NCBI GenBank assembly: GCA_003142255.1
Contig: PLLO01000014.1
Coordinates: 62,371 to 126,370 of the forward strand
Direction of reading: 5' to 3'
Length of the DNA stretch: 64,000 nucleotides
From: Bacteroidales bacterium
GTDB lineage: Bacteria > Bacteroidota > Bacteroidia > Bacteroidales > VadinHA17
The position numbers and the translations under genes were made by a program. Shown here piece after piece: positions 45,321 to 54,730 of the stretch. Positions within the stretch are counted from its first letter, which is position 1. Each line of letters begins with the position of its first letter. The notes below the pieces were generated by a model. The model was not told the DNA's origin, ran no database searches, and saw only the letters and a list, made by a program, of their open reading frames with translations.

Positions 45321-47069
45321 ATGGATTCAAGAATTACCGCTGATTTTTCCGACCCAAAAACCCTGGAAAAATATTCTTCCGCCTTCACTCTCTCCGATAT
45401 GGAGATCTTTATATTCCCGGAGCTGTTCTACCCCCTGGTGCTTGCCAATATCATCTCGCCCGTGATATGGGAATGGCGAAATGATCCCTGGTTCAGTGAT
45501 ATTGAAAAAAAGAGCTTTACATATAAGGCTAACAGGATCAAGCAGTATATCATCCAGAACTTTGTATTCAATCTCGATCTTTCAACCTGGGGACTTACAA
45601 CTAAAACCAGGGAGATAGAAAGATTCAGCAATTTTTTTGATATGCAGGTGCTGAGACAATCAAATGCGCTCTTCGGCTATGAAGGCGATAAATATTATTT
45701 CGATATAGATATCCGTAAACATTTTGGTCTCGATAAGTTCAATTCTGATGTTATCCCTTACTGGAAAACAGAAACTGTCGAAGCAATGTGCGCCTTCAGA
45801 CACAAAGAAAATTTTACTACCGGGGGCGGTGAATGTGTCTCATTGTCGTCCCTTTACGCAGCCGCAATGTTTGTAATCGGAAGAATTCCGCTCGAAAAAA
45901 TATTTCTCATTGCAACTCCTCTTCACTCACAGAATTTCATTACGGAAAAAGAGGGACTGATTACCAATAACAGGAGGATCGTAACTAAGAATATGTGGTT
46001 CAACGGAACTTCATTATCAGAAAAAGCCAGAAGAGCCCTTGAAAATGAAAAGGTTACAATTGTCTCGCATATCTCAGGGTATATCCATACAATATATTCC
46101 GATGCTACAATTGACAAGGAAGCCTACGAGTATTTTTCTGATAAGCTTCATGAGTTCCTTAAAACTGATCTGACAAATCTCGTCTTCATAAATTTTCTAA
46201 GGTTTAAATCAAAATACAAATCCCTTTTCCAGTTCGAATGCGTATGCCCGGGGAAAAAAAGATACATACTGCTCGAAAAAATGTTTGAATATGAGCATAA
46301 CAGCAAGTTCAATGCTTCTCCTGAAACACGTGCACAACTGATAAGTGAAATTGATGGTGATGAATTCCATATGAGCCCCCTCCCGGGGAAAATAATGCTG
46401 AACGATGCTGAAAAGATTATCAATGACAATCTGGGTAATAGTCTCGATGTTATTGAAGATATTATAATTAAAGCCAGCAGCCATATCCCGGATGAGATCA
46501 TTCATGAAATGTTCATCGATCTCTCAGAGTTCATATCGATTGATCCGAGGATCCCTGATGCAACAAGAAACTATATCAGGACAGATGTACCGCATATTAC
46601 AAATGATGATTCAAGGGATGAGATCATTCACAAAATTGTCCATCATTCAGGCAGATCAGAGGTATCGTTGCTGGCAATCTATGTAAGCAGACTCATGGAC
46701 AGGATTGACTGGCTCCCTTTCGTAAAGGCAGCACTGGAGAGAAACCCGGTTTGCTTCAGCGAACTTGAAGGGAAGTCGACTGAGCAGGTCTATAAAATGC
46801 TGGCAGAAATGACGAACCAGTCAATCTATGATGATAACAGACTTGCACTTCCCGATGAAGTATGGAACTTCGGACGGGGCGACGGCATTGAGAAAGCATT
46901 GCTTCTGGCTGATGTGATAGTACAGAACGATAAATCGGCAGACATTTCAATAATGGCCGAGAATAAGAAGATATCACTGACTTACAATAAGGAAGATTAC
47001 ATCTTTGAGTCCGGAAAGAAATTCAGGAAAACAATCCTGATAAGGGGAAGAGAGTACAAAATCATCTGA
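45321..47069 (+). CDS. Unidentified large protein with a transglutaminase-like cysteine motif
   Basis: A 582-residue soluble protein not assigned to a named family. The start is put at the ATG because a complete promoter lies just upstream. A central segment GGGECVSLSSLYAAAMFVIG (Cys172) followed by IFLIATPLHSQNF (His202) and then ITNNRRIVTKNMWFNGT resembles the core of transglutaminase-like proteins, where a Cys at the start of a helix, a His and an Asp/Asn form the catalytic triad. The N-terminal 100 residues are aromatic-rich; the C-terminal half is helical and acidic. There is no signal peptide. Function is unknown; the thiol-enzyme idea is inference. Confidence 0.65.
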   Translation: MDSRITADFSDPKTLEKYSSAFTLSDMEIFIFPELFYPLVLANIISPVIWEWRNDPWFSDIEKKSFTYKANRIKQYIIQNFVFNLDLSTWGLTTKTREIERFSNFFDMQVLRQSNALFGYEGDKYYFDIDIRKHFGLDKFNSDVIPYWKTETVEAMCAFRHKENFTTGGGECVSLSSLYAAAMFVIGRIPLEKIFLIATPLHSQNFITEKEGLITNNRRIVTKNMWFNGTSLSEKARRALENEKVTIVSHISGYIHTIYSDATIDKEAYEYFSDKLHEFLKTDLTNLVFINFLRFKSKYKSLFQFECVCPGKKRYILLEKMFEYEHNSKFNASPETRAQLISEIDGDEFHMSPLPGKIMLNDAEKIINDNLGNSLDVIEDIIIKASSHIPDEIIHEMFIDLSEFISIDPRIPDATRNYIRTDVPHITNDDSRDEIIHKIVHHSGRSEVSLLAIYVSRLMDRIDWLPFVKAALERNPVCFSELEGKSTEQVYKMLAEMTNQSIYDDNRLALPDEVWNFGRGDGIEKALLLADVIVQNDKSADISIMAENKKISLTYNKEDYIFESGKKFRKTILIRGREYKII

Positions 47070-47111
47070 TCTTTTAACCTGACCTTTGTTCCGGGGAAAC
47101 TATGCAGGAAG

Positions 47112-47402
47112 TTATTTAAGCACAATATCCCTGATGACTTCCGTCCCCGCTTTCTGATTAAGTTTTTCCATCAGCTCCTGCCTGAGCATCAGAAGTTCAT
47201 TCCTGACAACGGATGAATTAAGATGCACATATAGAACCTTATCCTTTATATAAATATTCGAAGTGCGTGAGGAAATTGCTTTACCGACTATTTCTTCCCA
47301 TGAATTGATAAGGCCTACTTCATTCAGTTTGCCTTCCATATTCATTTCCCTTACATAATCTTTTATGGCTTCGGCGAGCGATATGGTCTTGCTTCTCCTC
47401 AT
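47112..47402 (-). CDS. DUF721 (DciA-like) protein
   Basis: A 96-residue protein of the DUF721 family: RRSKTISLAEAIKDYVREM, INSWEEIVGKAISSRTSNIY, KVLYVHLNSSVVRNELLMLR. DUF721 proteins include DciA, the ancestral loader of the replicative helicase DnaB. Its ATG overlaps the recF stop by 4 bases (ATGA-type coupling), fitting a replication/repair role. The protein is a KH-like domain only, without the extended DciA tail. Confidence 0.88.
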   Translation of the reverse strand: MRRSKTISLAEAIKDYVREMNMEGKLNEVGLINSWEEIVGKAISSRTSNIYIKDKVLYVHLNSSVVRNELLMLRQELMEKLNQKAGTEVIRDIVLK

Positions 47403-48526
47403 TTTGCGGCATCTTCGTTCCTGATAACCTCTTCGACACAGTTGTCGCTGATCCTGAATAGCTTATAATTGGCATTATGCGATGAAAGTATTTCGTGAAG
47501 ACGGCTCTGGTGAGTGTCAGTAATAAATATTTGTCCGAATCTGTGGTTTCCCACCAGGTTTATTATCTGCTCAACCCTTCCGGCATCAAACTTGTCAAAG
47601 ATGTCGTCAAGAAGAAGTATTGGCGATATGCCTGATTTTTGTTTGATGTATTCAAACTTTGCCAGCTTAAGAGCCACCAGGTAAGATTTCTGCTGGCCCT
47701 GTGAACCAAGCGATTTTACACTGTATCCGTCCATTTCAAGCAACAGGTCATCCTTGTGTATCCCAATGGTGGTATATTCAAGGAACCTGTCCTTTGTAAC
47801 GGAATTAGCCAGCGCCTCTGCGAAATCACCTTCTGAAAGGTGTGACCTGTATGAAAGCTTTACGCTCTCTTTGCCTGAAGAGATCATGGAATAGTTTTCC
47901 TGGAAGACTGGAATCAGCTCATTAACAAGGTTTTCTCTTTCATGGAACACATATGTTCCATATTTTACAAGCTGTGAATCCCAGATTGTAAGAGCGTCAT
48001 TGTCAAATTTTCCTGATGACTTAAAGTCTTTCAGCAGCCGGTTCCTGTTCTGGAGAGCTTTGCTATACTTCAGGACTGAATCGAGATATTCAGGATTATA
48101 CTGGCTTATTATCTTATTCATAAACTTCCTTCGCCCTTCGCTTCCTTCAGAAATAAGGGCGTTGTCGGCCGGAGAGATCATTACAACCGGATATTTGCCC
48201 ACATGATCGGAAAGTTTCTGATACTCCTTACCGTTTTTCTTCAATACTTTTTGCTTTTGTTTCTGGAAAGCGCAGTATATCTGATCTTCATCATCATCCC
48301 TCAGGAATGTGCCGTTTATAATAAAATAATCTTCATCGTGCCTGATGCTGATACTATCTATATTATTGAAAAAGCTCTTTGTAAGTGACAGGTAATGGAT
48401 CGCGTCGAGGATATTAGTCTTCCCTACTCCATTGTTTCCCACGAGAGAGTTTATTTTCGGCGAGAATTCCATCTCCGCCTTGTCATAATTTTTAAAATTT
48501 ACCAGAGAGAGTTTTTTAAGGTACAT
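47399..48526 (-). CDS. recF: DNA replication and repair protein RecF
   Basis: SMC-like ATPase that helps load RecA at gaps. The frame could begin with TTG at 48532, but the ATG two codons later (48526) is preferred, giving 375 residues. It shows KLSLVNFKNYDKAEMEFSP, Walker A GNNGVGKTNILDAIHYL, ABC signature SLGSQGQQKSYLVALKLA and Walker B PILLLDDIFDKFD. Translationally coupled to the DciA-like gene. Confidence 0.96.
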   Translation of the reverse strand: MYLKKLSLVNFKNYDKAEMEFSPKINSLVGNNGVGKTNILDAIHYLSLTKSFFNNIDSISIRHDEDYFIINGTFLRDDDEDQIYCAFQKQKQKVLKKNGKEYQKLSDHVGKYPVVMISPADNALISEGSEGRRKFMNKIISQYNPEYLDSVLKYSKALQNRNRLLKDFKSSGKFDNDALTIWDSQLVKYGTYVFHERENLVNELIPVFQENYSMISSGKESVKLSYRSHLSEGDFAEALANSVTKDRFLEYTTIGIHKDDLLLEMDGYSVKSLGSQGQQKSYLVALKLAKFEYIKQKSGISPILLLDDIFDKFDAGRVEQIINLVGNHRFGQIFITDTHQSRLHEILSSHNANYKLFRISDNCVEEVIRNEDAAK

Positions 48527-48623
48527 AATCAAGGGCTTAAAGGCTCAAAGGCATAACGGCTCAACCGTGCCAGGGCTCATTACAGTAAAATAATCTGCTT
48601 AATTTTATATAGTCATTCAGGTA

Positions 48624-48631
48624 CAAAGTTA
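48624..48631 (-). promoter_or_regulatory. -7 promoter box for recF
   Basis: Minus-strand TAACTTTG matches TAnnTTTG. The predicted start near 48618 leaves a leader of about 92 bases. No clear -33 element. Confidence 0.45.
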
Positions 48632-48672
48632 AGAAAAGAATGGCATGTGGAAAATGGAAATTCATCTGGTTG

Positions 48673-48716
48673 AGGGTCAATTTTCTCCGATTGAAGAGCA
48701 TTATGACCCTTTTTTT
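48673..48716 (+). terminator. Orphan hairpin terminator in the recF-TPR divergent gap
   Basis: AGGGTCA (48673-48679) pairs with TGACCCT (48704-48710), with an inner CTC/GAG pairing, and is followed by a run of T to 48716. The T tail is on the plus strand only. No plus-strand gene lies between the transglutaminase-like gene at 47069 and this point, and the next gene's -7 box comes after it (48749). It would end an unannotated plus-strand RNA. Confidence 0.6.
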
Positions 48717-48748
48717 GATTAATAATTTTATAATAACCCGAAAAAAAT

Positions 48749-48756
48749 TACTTTTG
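48749..48756 (+). promoter_or_regulatory. -7 promoter box for the TPR-ribH operon
   Basis: TACTTTTG, identical to the rpsF -7 box, with predicted start near 48762, about 21 bases before the ATG at 48783. Confidence 0.55.
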
Positions 48757-48782
48757 CGGTTGTAAAAATTGAAGTTAAGATT

Positions 48783-49469
48783 ATGGCAAAGTATACAACG
48801 GAAACCAATCCGAAAAGCTTAAAGAATGTTGAGGAGACTCTGTCAAAAACCGAGCAGTTCCTGGAACAGAATTACAGATCGCTTATTTATGTGCTTGCAG
48901 GCATTATAGTGATTGTGGGATTATTCTGGCTTGCAAAAATATACCTGAACAAGAGAGGTGATGAGGCTCAGGCCCAGATGTACCAGGCTCAGAAATACCT
49001 TGAATCAGACTCTTTAAAGCTTGCTTTGAATGGAGACGGAAACTATCTTGGATTTCTCGATATCGCAAAAGATTATAAGTTTACTTCTTCCGGGAACCTG
49101 GCACTCTACAGCGCAGGCATCTGCTATCTGCACCTTGGCCAGTTTCAGGATGCTATAGATTTCCTTTCAAAGTATTCGAAGAAGGATAAAGTTATCGGTG
49201 CGCTTGCTTTAGGAGCAACAGGTGATGCTTACGTTGAACTTGGTGACCTTCAGAAAGGCGTTGCAAAATATATTGAGGCAGCAGACTTTGGTTCCAACGC
49301 GTTCAATACTCCCATCTTTCTGATGAAGGCAGGCGAGATATATGAACTTACAAACAAGTATGCTGATGCTCTTAAAATGTATGAAAGGATTCAGAACGAA
49401 TTCCCTGAAAGCACTGAGGGAACCTCCATCGATAAGTACATTGCAAGAGTGAAGCTTCTTATGAAGTAG
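48783..49469 (+). CDS. Membrane-anchored TPR protein (YfgM-like)
   Basis: A 228-residue protein with one membrane helix ([20 protein letters not shown], about 34-53) after a short cytoplasmic N-terminus, then TPR repeats ([60 protein letters not shown]). The layout matches YfgM/TPR_21 proteins, which associate with the Sec translocon and periplasmic chaperones. One base separates its stop from ribH, so they form an operon of unrelated functions. Confidence 0.85.
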   Translation: MAKYTTETNPKSLKNVEETLSKTEQFLEQNYRSLIYVLAGIIVIVGLFWLAKIYLNKRGDEAQAQMYQAQKYLESDSLKLALNGDGNYLGFLDIAKDYKFTSSGNLALYSAGICYLHLGQFQDAIDFLSKYSKKDKVIGALALGATGDAYVELGDLQKGVAKYIEAADFGSNAFNTPIFLMKAGEIYELTNKYADALKMYERIQNEFPESTEGTSIDKYIARVKLLMK

Positions 49470-49470
49470 A

Positions 49471-49959
49471 ATGGCTACCACAAACTTATCTTCTTACAAT
49501 CCTGAGTCAGTTCCTGATGCCCATGAAATGAGGTTTGGAATCGTTGTATCCGACTGGAATAACGATATTACATCCTCCCTTCTGAAGGGAGCTGAAAAAA
49601 CCCTTAAAAAACACGGAGTCTCCGGAAAGGATATTGTTGTAAAGCACGTACCGGGAAGCTTTGAACTTACTCTTGGTGCGCAGTTTCTTGCCGAGTATGA
49701 CGATCTTGACGGAGTTATCTGCCTGGGTTGTGTTATAAGGGGCGAAACGCCGCATTTTACATATATCTGCCAGAGTGTGACCCAGGGGATTACCCAGCTG
49801 AATCTCGATTACAATATACCGTTCATTTTCGGGGTTCTGACAACCGAAGATCATCAGCAAGCCCTTGAGAGGGCTGGCGGCAAGCACGGTAACAAAGGTG
49901 TTGAAGCTGCTGTGGCCGCTATTAAAATGGCAGCTCTTCAGCGCGAAATCGAAAATTAA
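49471..49959 (+). CDS. ribH: 6,7-dimethyl-8-ribityllumazine synthase
   Basis: Penultimate enzyme of riboflavin synthesis. The 162-residue protein has [40 protein letters not shown], and [20 protein letters not shown] with the catalytic His, and the late [23 protein letters not shown]. Length is usual. No other rib gene is near. It is convergent with the channel gene. Confidence 0.97.
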   Translation: MATTNLSSYNPESVPDAHEMRFGIVVSDWNNDITSSLLKGAEKTLKKHGVSGKDIVVKHVPGSFELTLGAQFLAEYDDLDGVICLGCVIRGETPHFTYICQSVTQGITQLNLDYNIPFIFGVLTTEDHQQALERAGGKHGNKGVEAAVAAIKMAALQREIEN

Positions 49960-49962
49960 CTC

Positions 49963-51705
49963 TTACCTGAGCACTTTGCGTACAAAAGCTACTGTAAAGT
50001 AAGACATCAGGAACATTCCCATAAATCCTTCCGCTGCCGAAACAAATCTGATCGCCTTATGCGGATAGTGATCGCCATACCCTATTGTAAAGAAAGTCAC
50101 GGCACTGTGATAAAACGACCTTGATACGACACTAAGATGGTCAGCTGTTGCCGAGATAATATCTGAATCAGTAAACTGTATCAGCAGCACATATATAAGA
50201 CTAAAAAGAACGTATCCGCAAAGCATTGATATAAGCACTCTGGCAGGGTTTGTTGCATACGAACCCATTGCGTCAAAGACAAGCCATTTGAAAAAATGAG
50301 GAATGTAGCTCAGAGCCTTTATAAAACCTCCCTTTTCCTCCTGTTCGGTAAGCCATGATTTTGCCTCATAACGCTTAAACATAACATAGGCTTTGTCTTC
50401 ATCAGAGTATTTACCAGTACTGCTGAAATTCTCCTTAAGGATCCTGAACTGCTCTGCTTTTTGACGGAGGGTTGTTCCCTGCTGGTTCACGATGATATCT
50501 TTGCACTTGTTGCGCGTCCAGTCTATATACACTTTCCCGATCAGCCTCATTCCTGACATATCAATTACTTTAATATCGACAGGAAAATCGTACGGTTCCA
50601 GGTCAATAATATCCCTTACAATTGTATCAGTGACATCAAGAAGCTCAGTTTTGGCAAGCCTGAGATCAAAGTAATGATTGAGATGGCATGATTTGAGAGT
50701 TATTATGTTGAATTTCGATTCATAAAAAGTAACATCACCATTGCCGAATTCAGTGCGCTCAAAGCTTATTTCAGTATCTTCCATCTCCATGAGATTGAAG
50801 TTCTTGGGTCCGTAACCCATCTCTGACTTTTTAAACTGGATCTTGCCTGCCTTGGAGGAAGCTCCCTCAAAGTTCACTTCCCCGTTCCCGAAAACCGATC
50901 TGTTGAAATTTATCCTGCCTGATCCGAAATCGACAGTTCTGAAATCCACCCTGCTGTCCCCGAATTCAGTCCTTTCAAACATTATTTCGCAATCGCCGAA
51001 TACTGAATAATGAAAATCGACCTTGCCGCCCAGGATCCTGGTAACCTTAAAATTGAATTTGCCGCTGTTAAACCTGGTATTGATGAACAGAAGCTCTCCA
51101 TGGTTAAATTCGGTATTGGCGAAGCTGACCTCCCCGTTTCCGAACTGGATATCCTGGAAGTCCTTGATGCCATCCTTAACTACTGCATTTTTGAACAGGA
51201 AATCGCCTTCACCATAAGAAGTGCCGTTAAATTCCAGGTTGCCATCCCTGAAAAAAGTATTGGAAAATATCACATTACCTTTTCCGAATACCGAACCGGA
51301 GAATATAACTTTCCCGTTTGCAAAATGCGATCCGTCGAAATTCACATCTCCATCAGCGAAAGAAATGTAAGAAAAATCGTTACAGACTTTCGCCTCAAAA
51401 AATGCATTCTGAGCTGAAATACCGGCTATCGGGACAAGTTCCTTTTTTTCAATGTTATTATGCCTTCTGTATGTTGCCATTGAGAATTCCGAGACATAAT
51501 AATTATCAAGGTTGATCACCTTGCCCTCCTTTATCATATCGAACACGGAATTCAACTCAACGGCGCCGAATAATTCCGAGTTGATCTCTTTCCCCAATAT
51601 ATCAAAAAAGGTAATGATGGCAGTGCGCGGGCATGTTCTACCATCATCAGCAACAAATTTGACAATTTTAATTTCAACACGGTAACTGATATACCCTGAT
51701 GTCAT
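49963..51705 (-). CDS. Two-helix potassium channel with N-terminal dodecapeptide-repeat solenoid
   Basis: A 580-residue protein. Residues 1-110 are a mixed N-terminal region. Residues 111-338 are 19 consecutive 12-residue repeats with Phe at position 1 of every unit and consensus FxxTxFGxGxVx, with no insertion or deletion, predicting a beta-solenoid. A linker (339-485) follows with a basic amphipathic helix region. The C-terminus is a K+ channel pore: TM1 about 487-511, selectivity filter TIGYGD at 540-545, TM2 about 551-575. Two-TM channels act as tetramers. The solenoid is cytoplasmic if the pore has normal topology and is probably a sensor or scaffold. This is not the 5-residue pentapeptide repeat. 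Confidence 0.85.
   Translation of the reverse strand: MTSGYISYRVEIKIVKFVADDGRTCPRTAIITFFDILGKEINSELFGAVELNSVFDMIKEGKVINLDNYYVSEFSMATYRRHNNIEKKELVPIAGISAQNAFFEAKVCNDFSYISFADGDVNFDGSHFANGKVIFSGSVFGKGNVIFSNTFFRDGNLEFNGTSYGEGDFLFKNAVVKDGIKDFQDIQFGNGEVSFANTEFNHGELLFINTRFNSGKFNFKVTRILGGKVDFHYSVFGDCEIMFERTEFGDSRVDFRTVDFGSGRINFNRSVFGNGEVNFEGASSKAGKIQFKKSEMGYGPKNFNLMEMEDTEISFERTEFGNGDVTFYESKFNIITLKSCHLNHYFDLRLAKTELLDVTDTIVRDIIDLEPYDFPVDIKVIDMSGMRLIGKVYIDWTRNKCKDIIVNQQGTTLRQKAEQFRILKENFSSTGKYSDEDKAYVMFKRYEAKSWLTEQEEKGGFIKALSYIPHFFKWLVFDAMGSYATNPARVLISMLCGYVLFSLIYVLLIQFTDSDIISATADHLSVVSRSFYHSAVTFFTIGYGDHYPHKAIRFVSAAEGFMGMFLMSYFTVAFVRKVLR
50692..51375 (-). repeat. 19 tandem 36-bp coding repeats (12-residue units)
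   Basis: Codons 111-338 of the channel gene repeat every 36 bases. Each unit starts with a Phe codon (positions 111, 123, 135 and so on to 327). Conservation is in amino-acid pattern rather than DNA identity, so the array is old and under selection rather than a recent tandem expansion. Confidence 0.85.
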
Positions 51706-51769
51706 TTTCCGGAAATTTTAAAAATTGTTACTAAATTAATAAAAAAAACCAATCTGCCGTACCCCGATC

Positions 51770-54667
51770 TTACCTCTTGCACAAAACCCGGTACGGACAA
51801 TATGAGCATTTGCCCCATATATCATTCGTCATAATGAATGGTTCATTGCTGCCGAGAATTATCTCAGCCTCTGACTGTAGTCCCTGCATAAATTCCTGTC
51901 TTACCGTTGCATAATCATCAACCATGGTGCCATCTTTCCCTGCAGTTTTAATTATCAGGCTATCGCTCACCTGCTCACCTGATGTGCTTTTGATCTTATA
52001 AATTGAAGGCCTCACCTTCGCTTTCGGCTCGATGCTGACGTACCCTTCACAGTACAACAGGGTCTGGAGCCATCCATCCGAATCCTTCACCCTGTCTTCA
52101 CTGAAAAGCTCGCTGATCTCTTTTATTGAATCAGCGACTTTTCCGGTCTTGTAATCCACTATCCTGGTTAAACCATCCTTTATGTCAACCCTGTCTATGA
52201 CCCCGCCTGTCGGGATTTCAGATATTACTCCCCCGGCATTAACTGACATCCTGAACCTGACAGGCATCTCAAGAGCAACTATCCTGAAAGGGGCTGCTTT
52301 CATATCGATATCCAGAATCCTTGAAATAAAAATGAGCAGTACATTCCTGACTATCAGTTCATTTATTGCTACAACCGATTCATTCTTCCTGTTAAACTGA
52401 GTGTTTATAGCTTTTGTAATCAGATGGGAAAGTCCGGCCTTGTCTTTTGAAATTGAATCAAGTTTAGCTCTGTCAATCATTTTCCCTGTATAACCAGAGT
52501 AAAGCTCCTTCATAACCTCATGCAAAAGAGTGCCCAGCATTGCGGGATCAATCTCGCCCGATATCTTATCAGGTTCCTTCAGATCGTTCACATATCTGTA
52601 ATAAAATCTCATCCTGCAATTCAGCCAGGTATTTATCGCAGACGGTGCGAGCCTATTCTTTTCATTTGCAGCCGAAAACCTTGCAAGAAGTCTTCTGTTG
52701 TGCTCTGCTGTCCTTTCAATCACTGTTCCTATGGCAGCAGGATTACTGATTTCAAAGCTTAAATTCGTAAACCCGGGATTGAGTGCGGGATCGTACTTCA
52801 TCTGCTGAAGGAACCTGCTTATCTCCCCGCTCCTCAAACCTTCGCTGTTTGAGTTATAGATGAAAGTAACATTTTCTGCCCTGTGCAGCAACCTGTAAAA
52901 ATGATATGCATAAATTGATTCCTGGTGATTGACTGACGGCAGCCCAAAAGCTTCTCGGAGACTGAAGGGTATAAATGATGATGAAGCTGTGACCGAGGGA
53001 AGCAGTCCTTCATTTACCGACACTATAATCAGGTTTTTAAAATCGAGCGCACGGGTTTCAAGGATCCCCATTACCTGGATCCCGGAAAGCGGTTCTCCGG
53101 AAAATGGGACTGACTGCATCCGTAAAAGCCTGTCCAGCACTCTTCCCCATGTTTCTGCGGTAAAGCTTATGTCCGGACTCTTAAGAACATTGTCTATCCT
53201 GTTTAGTGCCAGCACAACCCTGTAGATGAATTCATTCCTTAAGTTTACCGGGAGGATGTCAGCAGAATTATCATTGCCGGAAAGTGAATTATCAGCAACT
53301 ATCAGCGATAATATCTCCCGGATATAAGCTGACAGCGACAGAGGTGTTGTAAGCTTCCTGAAAATCTTATCAGCGATGCCTTTACCGGCAAAAAAATCTT
53401 CAGGAACAAATAAAAGATTCTTATCATTAATCTCTTGTATAATATCCCGGGCATATTCATCCGGCATTCCTTCGATAAGGCTGTTTTTCATTATCCTGAG
53501 AACATCGGCATGCCAGAACAGCGTTATACCATCGCTCTTCCTGGAATTTCTCTGCAGTTCAAGAAGCTGTTTTACCAGCGAATATATGTTTGTCTGCCGC
53601 AGGGGGTAACCCATTGTTATATTGACATCCGGAATTTCAGGAGGAAGGCTTGTAAGAACGGGCATCAGGAGATTCTCATCAGCAAGCACCACTGCAGTCT
53701 CATGTGCATTTTCCGGTGTCAGACCCGGGATTTTCCTGATCAGCTCGGGGATAAGCTTTATCTGAGCAACATCCGACGATGTTTCAATTATATTGCGCTG
53801 TGCCCTGCCAGATTCCTTCGAAAGGAAGCTGTCATACGCCCAGTCACGAGGCATGTCATTTCCCAGAACAGCAATATTATCCCTTAAAAAATATCCCGCA
53901 GAGTTAAGCTGCCCGGCTTTCAGATAAGAATTGTCATAATCCCAGTAAAAACGGGCTCTCCCCTCCTCCTTAAGCCCTTTCATCAGTGCCTTTTCACATT
54001 CGTTAAGCGCATTGAACCCGACAAAATGAAACATTTTCCACTTCTGATCTGAAGTATTATGCCATGTGTGATTTTCAACTACATCCCTGAAGATCATTCC
54101 CTCATATGCGATGTTCTTGTCAAACAGATTTTTCCTGAACCCGGAATAAAGCTCATTAAGAATGGACCATATACCGATGAATTTGGTCTTCTCATCAGTC
54201 ATCCTGCCGGGATTAAAATTGGTCCAGAATCGCTTTATTATCTCCGTTTGCTCATCAGTCAATCCACCGAACTGCTGATCTATCTCTTTCAGATCGCTTA
54301 CATTCCTGAATAGTTTTGAAGGATCTGCAAGGTACTTGTCAATATCGTCAAAATCATTCAGGAGCATATCGCCCCAGTAATAGAATTCATCGAAGCTTTC
54401 GGCATTCTGCTTCAATGACCGGTATATCCTGTAGAGTTCAAAGAGAAGTATCTCATTTTCAGCAGGCCGCAGCTTTGAAAATGAACGGAAAAGATCGTTG
54501 ATAGTTATGACCGAAGGCGACCACATAGGTTTTTTGAGCTGTGCTGCAAGGTATTTCAAGAAGAAGAGACCAGCCCTCCTGTTCGGAAAAACAATGCATT
54601 GCTCTGATGTCTGATCTCCAAATTCAGAAAAAAGTGATTTTGCTATGCGTTCGAGAAAGTATTCCAT
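51770..54667 (-). CDS. AddB-like PD-(D/E)XK nuclease with four-cysteine Fe-S site
   Basis: About 965 residues from the ATG of MEYFLERIAKSLFSEF; the frame extends 7 codons further over a short direct repeat (to 54688), which is thought non-coding. N-terminal helicase-like part lacks a clear Walker A. The C-terminal domain has a nuclease core, GGVIDRVDIKDGLTRIVDYKTGK (Asp and DYK), and four cysteines positioned as in AddB iron-sulfur nucleases: one in NTWLNCRMRFYYRY before the nuclease and three in KCSYCPYRVLCKR at the end. With the AddA-like helicase two genes upstream it should form a RecBCD/AddAB-type double-strand-break resection enzyme. The radical SAM gene lies between them. Confidence 0.88.
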   Translation of the reverse strand: MEYFLERIAKSLFSEFGDQTSEQCIVFPNRRAGLFFLKYLAAQLKKPMWSPSVITINDLFRSFSKLRPAENEILLFELYRIYRSLKQNAESFDEFYYWGDMLLNDFDDIDKYLADPSKLFRNVSDLKEIDQQFGGLTDEQTEIIKRFWTNFNPGRMTDEKTKFIGIWSILNELYSGFRKNLFDKNIAYEGMIFRDVVENHTWHNTSDQKWKMFHFVGFNALNECEKALMKGLKEEGRARFYWDYDNSYLKAGQLNSAGYFLRDNIAVLGNDMPRDWAYDSFLSKESGRAQRNIIETSSDVAQIKLIPELIRKIPGLTPENAHETAVVLADENLLMPVLTSLPPEIPDVNITMGYPLRQTNIYSLVKQLLELQRNSRKSDGITLFWHADVLRIMKNSLIEGMPDEYARDIIQEINDKNLLFVPEDFFAGKGIADKIFRKLTTPLSLSAYIREILSLIVADNSLSGNDNSADILPVNLRNEFIYRVVLALNRIDNVLKSPDISFTAETWGRVLDRLLRMQSVPFSGEPLSGIQVMGILETRALDFKNLIIVSVNEGLLPSVTASSSFIPFSLREAFGLPSVNHQESIYAYHFYRLLHRAENVTFIYNSNSEGLRSGEISRFLQQMKYDPALNPGFTNLSFEISNPAAIGTVIERTAEHNRRLLARFSAANEKNRLAPSAINTWLNCRMRFYYRYVNDLKEPDKISGEIDPAMLGTLLHEVMKELYSGYTGKMIDRAKLDSISKDKAGLSHLITKAINTQFNRKNESVVAINELIVRNVLLIFISRILDIDMKAAPFRIVALEMPVRFRMSVNAGGVISEIPTGGVIDRVDIKDGLTRIVDYKTGKVADSIKEISELFSEDRVKDSDGWLQTLLYCEGYVSIEPKAKVRPSIYKIKSTSGEQVSDSLIIKTAGKDGTMVDDYATVRQEFMQGLQSEAEIILGSNEPFIMTNDIWGKCSYCPYRVLCKR

Positions 54668-54671
54668 ATTG

Positions 54672-54698
54672 ATCATGCTATCGTTCAATCATGCTATC
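54672..54698. repeat. Short direct repeat at the AddB start
   Basis: ATCATGCTATC occurs at 54672-54682 and again at 54688-54698, a 16-base period, followed by a related ATCATGCAATCATTC. On the coding strand this covers the extra codons upstream of the preferred ATG. Confidence 0.6.
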
Positions 54699-54730
54699 AT
54701 GCAATCATTCAAATTTTGTGAAAATCATTA

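Noticed and set aside
50692-51375. Pentapeptide-repeat domain in the channel protein
   Set aside because: The period is 12 with Phe at the first position of each unit; the A(D/N)LXX five-residue pattern is not present.
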